This document shows, one piece after another, positions 1 through 6,067 of a stretch of DNA of 15,912 nucleotides (within the stretch, counting starts at the first letter, position 1; each line of letters starts with the position of its first letter). The notes below the pieces were generated by a model. That model did no database searches, was not told where the DNA came from, and was given only the letters and a program-made list of their open reading frames with translations. Source of the DNA: an uncultured bacterium. GTDB lineage: Bacteria > Cyanobacteriota > Vampirovibrionia > Gastranaerophilales > Gastranaerophilaceae. The stretch covers positions 1 through 15,912 of the forward strand of contig URXH01000044.1 in assembly GCA_900551675.1 (NCBI GenBank), in the 5' to 3' direction. Made by a program: the position numbers and the translations under genes.

Positions 1-523
1 CAGAGAATGTATAATGAGCACCTAAAAAGTCGCACGTACAGATTACATTATCTTCTTTTATATAAGTGAACATTGTATCAGGCCAGTGAACCCCAGGAGC
101 AAAAATAAATTTTAATGTTTTATCACCGAGAGAAACTTCTTCGCCATCTGTAATAACTCTGATTTTTTCATCTGCTACATGAAGCATTGATTTAATATTT
201 TCAGCACATTTAGGATTTGTTAAAACAATTGCATTGGGGTATTTTTCTAACAAAGCAGGGATAGATCCCGAATGGTCCTGTTCTCCATGATTTGCTATTA
301 TATAATCAACTTTACCGATTTGATTTTCAGCTAATCTTTTTAAATATTCTTTAGTTTTCGGCGGATACATTGTATCTATAATTGCAGTTTTTTCAGAGCC
401 TTTTACAAGGTATGAGTTGTAGCTTGTACCGTGCTCCAGCGGAATTAACTCGTCAAAAATTCTTCTGTCGCAGTCATTCAAACCGCAGTAGAAAATATTG
501 TTTTTAATTTCCTGAAATTTCAT
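1..523 (-). CDS. Flavodiiron protein (A-type flavoprotein), N-terminal part, cut by window edge
   Basis: The 174 codons present are the metallo-beta-lactamase-like domain of a flavodiiron protein, a cytoplasmic enzyme that reduces O2 to water and/or NO to N2O. The diiron ligands are at H79, E81, D83 (motif HGEQDH), H146 and D165, the same numbering I recall for Desulfovibrio gigas rubredoxin:oxygen oxidoreductase. The sixth ligand (about H226) and the flavodoxin domain lie beyond the window edge. The ATG at 523 is preceded by AAAGGAG at good spacing. The gene starts 16 nt after the stop of a rubrerythrin-like gene, so the two are probably cotranscribed. Rubredoxin, encoded in the same cluster, is the usual electron donor. 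Family assignment is very secure. Whether O2 or NO is the main substrate cannot be told from this part. Confidence 0.95.
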   Translation of the reverse strand, partial: MKFQEIKNNIFYCGLNDCDRRIFDELIPLEHGTSYNSYLVKGSEKTAIIDTMYPPKTKEYLKRLAENQIGKVDYIIANHGEQDHSGSIPALLEKYPNAIVLTNPKCAENIKSMLHVADEKIRVITDGEEVSLGDKTLKFIFAPGVHWPDTMFTYIKEDNVICTCDFLGAHYTFS

Positions 524-539
524 TTATATTTCTCCTTTA

Positions 540-1082
540 CTATTTATTTGGCTTTTTATAAAAAAATACTTCTTCTTTTAAACAAAGGGGGCAGTATTGG
601 GGGTCCTCTTTCTGGACAAAAACAGCTCCGCAGGTTGAACACACCCAGTTATAAGTTCCGTCAGGATTTGGGTCTGCTTGATCCTCAAGTTTCAATATTA
701 ATTTTTTCATTCGGTCATAATGAATTTTTTCTATAGCTTCAATATTTTCCAAAAGACCTGCAATATGATCAAGTCCTTCCTCTTTAGCCTTTTGCGCAAA
801 TTGTTCATAAATGCCTTCAATTTCATCTTTTTCATTTTTCAAAGCATCTCTTGCGCTGTCAAGCAAACCAGGCAAACAGCCGCTATCACATTTTAACCAT
901 TTATACCAGAGCTTTGAATGCTCTTTTTCATGATTTGCATAACGTGTCATTAAGCGTGCAAGGTCATTATAGCCCTGTTTTTCAGCAATTAATGCATAAA
1001 TATCATATTCCATACGCCTTTTTGCATTAATTTCAAAAGCTTTCATTAAATTTTTTTCTGTTTCTGTACCTTTAAGCTCCAC
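540..1082 (-). CDS. Diverged rubrerythrin paralogue with altered diiron site
   Basis: This 180-aa cytoplasmic protein has a ferritin-like four-helix domain (about 1-135) and a C-terminal rubredoxin-like domain with C148xxC151 and C164xxC167. Rubrerythrins reduce hydrogen peroxide at a diiron site using electrons relayed through the rubredoxin iron. Aligned with the neighbouring rubrerythrin, the ligands E52/H55, E84/E87 and E118/H121 are kept. The first-helix glutamate of the usual FAGESQAR motif is Asn19 (FEINAKRR). It is therefore probably a functionally diverged paralogue rather than a standard peroxidase. The start is GTG at 1082, preceded by GAGAGGG; there is no nearby ATG and the family N-terminus (ELKGTxTEKNL) begins here. 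It probably forms an operon with the downstream flavodiiron gene. Family call is secure; altered activity is inference. Confidence 0.93.
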   Translation of the reverse strand: MELKGTETEKNLMKAFEINAKRRMEYDIYALIAEKQGYNDLARLMTRYANHEKEHSKLWYKWLKCDSGCLPGLLDSARDALKNEKDEIEGIYEQFAQKAKEEGLDHIAGLLENIEAIEKIHYDRMKKLILKLEDQADPNPDGTYNWVCSTCGAVFVQKEDPQYCPLCLKEEVFFYKKPNK

Positions 1083-1097
1083 AAATTATCCCTCTCG

Positions 1098-1122
1098 ATT
1101 AATATACATTAATATTTTAACA
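1098..1122 (-). promoter_or_regulatory. Candidate extended -10 promoter and AT-rich dyad before the diverged rubrerythrin
   Basis: Read on the minus strand, TGTTAAAAT (1122-1114) fits an extended -10 element directly after the upstream terminator. TTTACA lies 15 bp further upstream, inside the terminator hairpin. The dyad ATTAAT-4nt-ATTAAT (1098-1113) covers the expected transcription start and could be an operator, but it is not a good match to the known PerR box. This promoter would explain how the rubrerythrin/flavodiiron pair is expressed downstream of a terminator. Confidence 0.35.
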
Positions 1123-1153
1123 TAAAAAAGGCTTTGTAAAAATACAAAGCCTT
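1123..1153 (-). terminator. Rho-independent terminator after rubrerythrin
   Basis: Perfect 11-bp inverted repeat AAGGCTTTGTA/TACAAAGCCTT with a 4-nt loop (1128-1153). On the minus strand it is followed by a run of six T. It lies about 10 nt after the stop of the canonical rubrerythrin and about 45 nt before the diverged rubrerythrin, so it separates the perR-rubredoxin-rubrerythrin unit from the rubrerythrin-flavodiiron unit. Confidence 0.85.
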
Positions 1154-1163
1154 ACTAAATTTA

Positions 1164-1706
1164 TTAATAATTTTTGGCTTTCATAAAGAAGTATGCCTGC
1201 GGGTGTTTACACACAGGACAAATTTCAGGGGCTTTCTCTCCTGTATGAATGTGTCCGCAATTTGCACATTCCCAGACTACAACTTCATTTTTAGCAAAAA
1301 CCGTACTGTTTTTTACAGCTTCTAAAAGAGCTCTATATCTTTCTTCATGTTCTTTTTCAATCTTGCCGACAAGTTCAAACAAAGCGGAAAGTGTATCAAA
1401 CCCTTCTTCTTTTGCTTCTTTGGCAAATTGGGCATACATATCCGTCCACTCATAACGCTCTCCGTCTGCCGCATCTTCCAGATTTTTCAATGTCTCGGGA
1501 ATTTTATCACCATGCAAAGCTTTGAACCAAATTTTAGCATGTTCTTTTTCATTATTTGCAGTTTCTTCAAATATTTTGCTTATTTGAACAAATCCATCTT
1601 TTTTAGCCTGAGAAGCATAGTATGTATACTTATTTCTCGCCTGCGATTCGCCTGCAAAAGCAGCCCATAAATTTTTTTCAGTTTTTGTTCCTTTTAATTC
1701 AGGCAT
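1164..1706 (-). CDS. rbr: Rubrerythrin
   Basis: Canonical rubrerythrin of 180 aa, a non-haem iron peroxidase protecting anaerobes from hydrogen peroxide. The diiron domain shows the classic motif FAGESQAR with E20, then E53/H56 (NEKEH), E83/E86 (GERYE) and E117/H120 (EKEH). The C-terminal rubredoxin-like centre uses C147xxC150 and C163xxC166. A further in-frame ATG exists at 1724, but its codons overlap the ribosome binding site GAAAGGAAG. The ATG at 1706 has correct spacing and matches the family N-terminus (PELKGTKTEKNL), so I chose it. A free rubredoxin gene lies 42 nt upstream and a terminator directly follows. The perR-rubredoxin-rubrerythrin order suggests peroxide-inducible expression. 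Very secure. Confidence 0.96.
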   Translation of the reverse strand: MPELKGTKTEKNLWAAFAGESQARNKYTYYASQAKKDGFVQISKIFEETANNEKEHAKIWFKALHGDKIPETLKNLEDAADGERYEWTDMYAQFAKEAKEEGFDTLSALFELVGKIEKEHEERYRALLEAVKNSTVFAKNEVVVWECANCGHIHTGEKAPEICPVCKHPQAYFFMKAKNY

Positions 1707-1748
1707 AATACTTCCTTTCTTCATTAAACTTCAACAAAAATTCATTGG

Positions 1749-1886
1749 TTATTGTTTTTCAAACATATCTTTTCCAACACCGCAAAGAGGGCAAACATAA
1801 TCGTCAGCTAAATCTTCAAACTTTACGCCGCCGTTTTCTTCCGGATCATACACATAACCGCATACTGTGCATACATACTTTTCCAT
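1749..1886 (-). CDS. Rubredoxin, short form (45 aa)
   Basis: A 45-residue rubredoxin, a small one-iron electron carrier in the cytoplasm. Iron ligands are C6xxC9 (CTVCGYVYDP) and C32xxC35 (CPLCG), and the end GKDMFEK is typical. Only 22 residues separate the two CxxC pairs, against about 29 in ordinary rubredoxins. The missing segment is the usual GDPxxGIxPGT loop. A 45-residue rubredoxin with this kind of deletion is known from Desulfovibrio desulfuricans. The ATG at 1886 follows AAAGGAG. It sits between perR and rubrerythrin, and is the likely electron donor to rubrerythrin and to the flavodiiron protein. The gene is small enough to be missed by length cut-offs. Very secure. Confidence 0.95.
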   Translation of the reverse strand: MEKYVCTVCGYVYDPEENGGVKFEDLADDYVCPLCGVGKDMFEKQ

Positions 1887-1920
1887 AATTATCTCCTTTC
1901 TTGAGCTGATTTACAGCCGT

Positions 1921-2313
1921 TTAATTACTCTCTTTTATCTTTTCCAGACAATTTTTACATATACCATTAAATATTATATCATGTTTTTTTACAATAAAAC
2001 CTGTTTCCGCTTCAGTTTTTTGAACGATATCAGGGGCTATATCAGAACTTACATCAAAAACTCTCCTGCAGTTATCACATATAAAATGATAATGCTCATG
2101 AGTATTATGGTCATAATGCGATGATGTCTCTAAACCGTCAATTTTTTTTATAACACCGTTATCTGCAAGCTGATTCAGATTTCTGTACAAAGTTGCAAGA
2201 CTTATATTAGGCTCTTTAGATTTTAAAATTGCATAAAGATATTCTGCTGTCGGATGAACAACATTTGATTTTAACGTATCTAAAATAACTTCTCTTTGTC
2301 TTGAATAATTCAT
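1921..2313 (-). CDS. perR: PerR-type peroxide-sensing repressor (Fur family)
   Basis: This 130-aa Fur-family metalloregulator has a winged-helix DNA-binding domain (about 1-60, PNISLATLYRNL) followed by a dimerisation and metal domain. The regulatory site matches PerR: H20, D68, H74, H76 and D87, corresponding to H37, D85, H91, H93 and D104 of Bacillus subtilis PerR. The structural zinc is held by C79xxC82 and C119xxC122. In PerR the bound Fe(II) reacts with peroxide, oxidises a histidine and releases DNA. The ATG at 2313 with GGAAG upstream fits the family N-terminus (NYSRQREVIL). A TTG at 2337 would add eight residues but coincides with the predicted transcription start. First gene of the cluster, so probably autoregulated. 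PerR over Fur or Zur is well supported by the two aspartates and by the neighbours. Confidence 0.92.
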   Translation of the reverse strand: MNYSRQREVILDTLKSNVVHPTAEYLYAILKSKEPNISLATLYRNLNQLADNGVIKKIDGLETSSHYDHNTHEHYHFICDNCRRVFDVSSDIAPDIVQKTEAETGFIVKKHDIIFNGICKNCLEKIKESN

Positions 2314-2342
2314 AATCTTCCGCGAAATCAGTAACAATTATC

Positions 2343-2371
2343 ATTTTATTAATTTTTCGATTTTTTGTCAA
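2343..2371 (-). promoter_or_regulatory. Promoter of perR cluster, with possible PerR operator over -10
   Basis: On the minus strand TTGACA (2371-2366) and TAAAAT (2348-2343) are separated by exactly 17 bp, a near-consensus housekeeping promoter. The transcription start would be near 2335, about 22 nt before the perR ATG. The AT-rich stretch TTAATAAAATGATAA (2352-2338), covering the -10, matches the B. subtilis PerR box TTATAATnATTATAA at 10 of 14 positions. That makes it only a candidate operator. Confidence 0.7.
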
Positions 2372-2393
2372 TACATGCTTAACATAATTAAAT
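2365..2393 (+). promoter_or_regulatory. Weak candidate promoter for the small membrane protein gene
   Basis: TTGTCA (2365-2370), 17 bp, TTAAAT (2388-2393). The -35 shares its bases with the -35 of the divergent perR promoter, so the two could compete. The match is weak and the downstream gene shows no Shine-Dalgarno sequence. Confidence 0.2.
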
Positions 2394-2434
2394 ATTTAAG
2401 GCAATTTATTAAGAAATTTTGTTTTAATTAATAT

Positions 2435-2707
2435 ATGGAGAATAGTGTCAGTGTAAATCAAAATATGAAAAATCCTGCGTTAAATGTCGGCATAATTACA
2501 CCGCCGAACGGATTCGTTAAACCTGTTCTATATTCACATGAACAAGCATCCAGAGATTTTAACAGGCTTAATTATGACATTTACACTTCAATGAAAAATA
2601 CAGAAAGCATAGAAAGAAGAAAAACACCCAAATCAGTGTTTGCATTTCTTGGAATAGGAAGTCTTGCCCTGTGTTTCCCATTAATAAAAAAAATGTTTAG
2701 AAAATAA
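2435..2707 (+). CDS. Small protein with C-terminal membrane helix, unknown function
   Basis: Unrecognised 90-aa protein. The N-terminal two thirds are hydrophilic with many Asn, Ser and Pro (MENSVSVNQNMKNPALNV). The C-terminus holds one hydrophobic segment at about 68-85 (SVFAFLGIGSLALCFPLI), flanked by Lys/Arg and ending KKMFRK, so it looks tail-anchored in the membrane. No signal peptide and no enzyme motif are visible. It is divergent from perR and ends 30 nt before the symporter gene. No Shine-Dalgarno sequence precedes the ATG (the bases are TTTTAATTAATAT). It resembles short lineage-restricted proteins of Gastranaerophilales in style, but I cannot name a family. Codon use looks like its neighbours and the frame is clean, so it is probably real. 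Confidence 0.7.
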   Translation: MENSVSVNQNMKNPALNVGIITPPNGFVKPVLYSHEQASRDFNRLNYDIYTSMKNTESIERRKTPKSVFAFLGIGSLALCFPLIKKMFRK

Positions 2708-2737
2708 ATCTCATGTTTGTGCTAAACTTATATAGCA

Positions 2738-4246
2738 ATGAATTTAGACACAGCCATTGATACATTTTTATCACCGATAGCCGATAAAATTTCAGGGATA
2801 ATTTTCAGTTCTATCACCATTCACGGAGTCAGAATTGAATTTCTTGTTGCACTTTTAATGATTGCGGCTTTTTATTTTACAATCAGAACAAGATTTATCG
2901 GAATCTGGGGATTTAAGCACGCTTTACAGCTCATTACCAAAAATTATGAGCACAAAGAAATCCGTGTTAAAAAGAAAAAAGGCGAAGTATCTTCTTTTCA
3001 GGCTCTGACTGCAACAATTTCAGCATCAGCAGGCATAGGAAACGTAGCAGGCTCGGCAGCGGCTGTATCTATAGGCGGCCCGGGAGTAATTTTCTGGATG
3101 ATACTGGCAGGTTTTTTCTCAATGGCATTAAAGTTTGCAGAAGTTCTTTTAGGGCTTAAATTTAGAAAAATTAATCCTGACGGTACAATCGCAGGCGGAC
3201 CTATGTATTATATTGAAGGCGCTCTTAAAAATAACAAATATATCGGTAAATTTGCTCCTCACCTTTCTAAAATTTATGCAGTATGCTGTATTTTTGCGAT
3301 GATTGGGGGCTGGAATTTATTCCAGATAAATGCAATGACAACCCAAATTACGGAAGTTACAGGAGGAAATAACAGTTTTTTTGCAAATCAGGGCTGGCTT
3401 TTAGGTTTAATTGTTGCTGTTATAACTTACTTTACAATTATCGGCGGGATTAAAGCAATCGGAAAATTTACATCCAAGGTTACGCCTGTCATGTGCACAT
3501 TATATGTTTTAACAGCTTTTGCGGTGTGTATTTATAATATCGGTCATGTCCCTCATACATTCAGTGTAATTTTAAAAGAAGCATTTCAACCAAAAGCATT
3601 AGCAGGCGGATGGATGATGTGCATGCTTTGGGGATTTCGCCGTGCAATGTTTGCAAACGAAGCAGGGCTTGGCACTGCACCGATTGCGTTTTCTGCCGTA
3701 AAAACGAATAATCCTGTTGCACAGGCTTTTATTGCCATGCTTCAGCCGTTTGTTGATACAGTAATTGTAGGCTCTGCAACTGCTTTTGTTATAGTTGTTT
3801 CGGGAGAATACCTTAATACATCAGGGATTGCAGGTATAGAATTAACTTCAAAAGCATTTGGTACAGTGTGCCCGTTTTTCCCGATTTTGTTAACATTTAT
3901 GGCAAGCTGTTTTGTACTGTCTACAATGCTTTGCGGCTCATATTACGGAATTAAGGCGTGGAATTATTTATTTGGCGATACAAAATTGACAACACGCACT
4001 TTTCAGGTTATATATTGTATATTCATAATAATCGGTTCTGCCATGAACTTTAAAAGTATAATTAATCTATCTGATGCATTTACTTTATTCTTGGCTGTGC
4101 CAAACTTAATAGCAGTATTCATGTTATCAGATGTAATCATGAAAGAATTAAAAAGATATTGTAAAAAATATAATGTAGGATTATTTAAAGAGGAGAGAGA
4201 CGAAAATGAAGAAAGATTGTCTGGAGATAGTAAGATCAAAGTGTGA
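2738..4246 (+). CDS. Alanine/glycine:cation symporter (AGCS family)
   Basis: A 502-aa integral membrane protein with about ten hydrophobic helices, the usual size for this family. It imports alanine, glycine or similar small amino acids with Na+ (or H+). Family signatures are the conserved stretch at 85-105 (QALTATISASAGIGNVAG), GGPG at 113-116, GGPMYYIEGAL at 153-163, and the motif FRRAMFANEAGLGTAPIA at 300-317. The C-terminal tail from about 480 is charged and cytoplasmic. The ATG follows TTATATAGCA without a Shine-Dalgarno sequence, so a -10-like element abuts the start. Its last 41 nt overlap the next gene in another frame. The family is secure. Substrate and ion are inferred from family knowledge only. 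Confidence 0.93.
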   Translation: MNLDTAIDTFLSPIADKISGIIFSSITIHGVRIEFLVALLMIAAFYFTIRTRFIGIWGFKHALQLITKNYEHKEIRVKKKKGEVSSFQALTATISASAGIGNVAGSAAAVSIGGPGVIFWMILAGFFSMALKFAEVLLGLKFRKINPDGTIAGGPMYYIEGALKNNKYIGKFAPHLSKIYAVCCIFAMIGGWNLFQINAMTTQITEVTGGNNSFFANQGWLLGLIVAVITYFTIIGGIKAIGKFTSKVTPVMCTLYVLTAFAVCIYNIGHVPHTFSVILKEAFQPKALAGGWMMCMLWGFRRAMFANEAGLGTAPIAFSAVKTNNPVAQAFIAMLQPFVDTVIVGSATAFVIVVSGEYLNTSGIAGIELTSKAFGTVCPFFPILLTFMASCFVLSTMLCGSYYGIKAWNYLFGDTKLTTRTFQVIYCIFIIIGSAMNFKSIINLSDAFTLFLAVPNLIAVFMLSDVIMKELKRYCKKYNVGLFKEERDENEERLSGDSKIKV

Positions 4247-4865
4247 AAGCTGCACAGGCTGTGCACTTGCAAAAACAAGAAAAAATGTTGTTTTTTCTGA
4301 CGGAAATCCGTCAACTGCAAAAATAGTTCTTATCGGCGAAGCTCCTGGTGAAATGGAAGATGAAACAGGCAGACCCTTTGTCGGACGTGCCGGACAGCTT
4401 TTAAATGAGTTTCTTTCAAATGCAGGAATTTCAAGAGATGAAGATGTATATATTATCAACACTGTAAAATGCAGACCTCCTGAAAACAGAGTTCCGACAG
4501 AAGAAGAACAATCAGCCTGCAGAAAGTTTTTAAACGCTCAAATTGATATTATCAACCCGAGAGCAATTGTTCTTTGCGGAGCTACAGCATTAAAAACATT
4601 TGTACAGCTTGATAAAAAACAGACAATCTCTAAAGTCAGAGGTCAATGGATGACAATTAACGTTGATGGAAAAGATTATAAAGCAATAACAATCTTCCAT
4701 CCGTCATATCTTTTAAGAAATAACTCTATGGCAGACGGCTCTCCAAGAAGATTGATGCAGGAAGATTTAGCTAATATCAAAAATGAAATTTTACCTGACA
4801 TAGATCATTCTACAGACAGCAATGATGTTGTCTTTATGGAACCCAGAGAAATAGCTATGGTGTAA
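4206..4865 (+). CDS. Uracil-DNA glycosylase, family 4 (iron-sulfur type)
   Basis: A 219-aa family 4 uracil-DNA glycosylase, which removes uracil arising from cytosine deamination and so starts base excision repair. The [4Fe-4S] ligands C16, C19, C89 and C105 are all present, the last two within VKCRPPENRVP and QSACRKFL. Motif GEAPGEMED (44-52) is the active-site loop with GRPFVGRAGQLL after it, and HPSYLLR (165-171) is the second motif. The start is fixed by the N-terminal cysteine pair and by the upstream ribosome binding site GAGGAGA. It therefore truly begins 41 nt inside the symporter gene and is probably translationally coupled to it. The last 20 or so residues are non-conserved. A strong terminator follows. 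Very secure. Confidence 0.95.
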   Translation: MKKDCLEIVRSKCESCTGCALAKTRKNVVFSDGNPSTAKIVLIGEAPGEMEDETGRPFVGRAGQLLNEFLSNAGISRDEDVYIINTVKCRPPENRVPTEEEQSACRKFLNAQIDIINPRAIVLCGATALKTFVQLDKKQTISKVRGQWMTINVDGKDYKAITIFHPSYLLRNNSMADGSPRRLMQEDLANIKNEILPDIDHSTDSNDVVFMEPREIAMV

Positions 4866-4887
4866 AATAATATTTCAAAATACATAA

Positions 4888-4922
4888 AAAAAAATAAGAT
4901 GCCGATTGCATCTTATTTTTTT
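4888..4922 (+). terminator. Rho-independent terminator after uracil-DNA glycosylase
   Basis: Inverted repeat AAATAAGATGC (4892-4902) / GCATCTTATTT (4908-4918) with the 5-nt loop CGATT. The plus strand continues with a T run and the upstream arm is preceded by an A run. It ends the symporter/glycosylase transcript and could work in both directions. Confidence 0.88.
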
Positions 4923-4966
4923 ATTCATATTCTAATATATAATATTTCATGATATTTTAAATTAAT

Positions 4967-6067
4967 ATGGTAAATAATTCAATTTCAAACAATTTAACTG
5001 AGCATAATTCAACTTCAACAAGACAACATTATTTATGGGGAGATATAACCAAAGGGATTGCAATAACACTTGTTGTTGCAGGGCATTCCTATTTTCCGAA
5101 AAATTTTTCAGATTTTATATATTTATTCCATATGCCGTTATTTTTCATTCTTGCAGGCTATTTCTTTGATTTTTCGAAATATTGTGATAATTTTAAACTG
5201 CTGCTTTTAACGTCAGCCAAAAGACTTTTACTGCCGGCATTACTTTGGAAACTAGTCTTTTTTAATATTACCAGCCGTAAGTTTCTCGATAATTTATTAA
5301 TAATACTATATGCCTCCGGACGAAACGTTTTAAAATTTAAAACTTCAATAGGCTCTGCCTGGTTTCTTCCATGCCTGTTCCTTGTAAGAATTTTTCTTTG
5401 GACATTTCTGAAATTAACTAAAAAATTTGAGTCTAATGATTTTGTTAATTGTATTATTGCATTTTTTATAACATCATCAGGTATATTAATCGGGAAATAC
5501 ATAAAACTTCCTTGGAGCTTTGATATTGCTTTATCCGTTTTATACATAACATATATAGGTTATCTGCTGAATAAATATAATTTCTTTAAGAAAAAATTTT
5601 TATTACTGTTCACATATGCAGGCGCATTAATATTAGGATACATAGATTATAAATATTTCGGTCTTGATTTAAACAGCCGAATTTATACAAATCCTTTTAT
5701 ATCTTTAAATACAGCAATAGGATTAAGTATTATTGTAATTAGATTTTCAATGTTACTTGAAAAAATAAACATAACTTACTTAAATTTACTATTAAAATAC
5801 CTTGGTCTTAATTCTCTTATCATTCTGCTGTCCCATCATCTGGCGTATTCCGAAAAATTCACAATCTGTCAAACTATATTTACAAAAGTACTAATGGTAA
5901 TTCCGGATTATTCATATAAATTCGGAATTTGTCTCACTATATGGAGGTTTGCCGCAAGCATAGCTATTATAGAGCTATTAGCATTGTTCCCTGCCACTAA
6001 AAAAATATTCTCTGCGGTATCAATTGTCTCTATCTTTAAAGAACACAAGCAAAATCAGACTATTTAG
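4967..6067 (+). CDS. Membrane acyltransferase, family 3
   Basis: This 366-aa protein is built almost entirely of hydrophobic helices (about ten) and begins with the acyltransferase-3 pattern. WGDITKGIAITLVVAGHS (24-41) carries the probable catalytic His40. FIYLFHMPLFFILAGYFF (50-67) carries the second conserved His55, followed by the basic RLLLP stretch (86-90) and GSAWFLPCLFLVR. Such enzymes move acyl groups (often acetyl) across the membrane onto cell-wall or surface polysaccharide. The acceptor here is unknown, as no glycan genes lie nearby. It follows a terminator. A TA-rich -10-like stretch (TATTTTAAATTAAT) abuts the ATG and no Shine-Dalgarno sequence is visible. Its stop codon overlaps the 3' end of the convergent gene by 8 nt. 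Family call is good. Confidence 0.88.
   Translation: MVNNSISNNLTEHNSTSTRQHYLWGDITKGIAITLVVAGHSYFPKNFSDFIYLFHMPLFFILAGYFFDFSKYCDNFKLLLLTSAKRLLLPALLWKLVFFNITSRKFLDNLLIILYASGRNVLKFKTSIGSAWFLPCLFLVRIFLWTFLKLTKKFESNDFVNCIIAFFITSSGILIGKYIKLPWSFDIALSVLYITYIGYLLNKYNFFKKKFLLLFTYAGALILGYIDYKYFGLDLNSRIYTNPFISLNTAIGLSIIVIRFSMLLEKINITYLNLLLKYLGLNSLIILLSHHLAYSEKFTICQTIFTKVLMVIPDYSYKFGICLTIWRFAASIAIIELLALFPATKKIFSAVSIVSIFKEHKQNQTI

Noticed and set aside
548..736. Plus-strand open frame of 62 aa
   Set aside because: Lies opposite the rubrerythrin-like gene and has no family resemblance; it is a shadow of the real frame.
1707..1724. Upstream ATG adding six residues to rubrerythrin
   Set aside because: Its codons contain the Shine-Dalgarno sequence of the ATG at 1706, and the family N-terminus starts at MPELKG.
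1887..1920. Possible hairpin GCTG/CAGC between perR and rubredoxin
   Set aside because: Only about 4 bp and no T run; not a terminator, so perR and rubredoxin are treated as cotranscribed.
1867..2124. Plus-strand open frame of 85 aa
   Set aside because: Opposite perR and rubredoxin, both firmly identified; composition is a reverse-strand artefact rich in Ile, Tyr and Phe.
4003..4462. Two minus-strand open frames over the symporter/glycosylase junction
   Set aside because: Both lie antisense to well-identified genes and show no motif.
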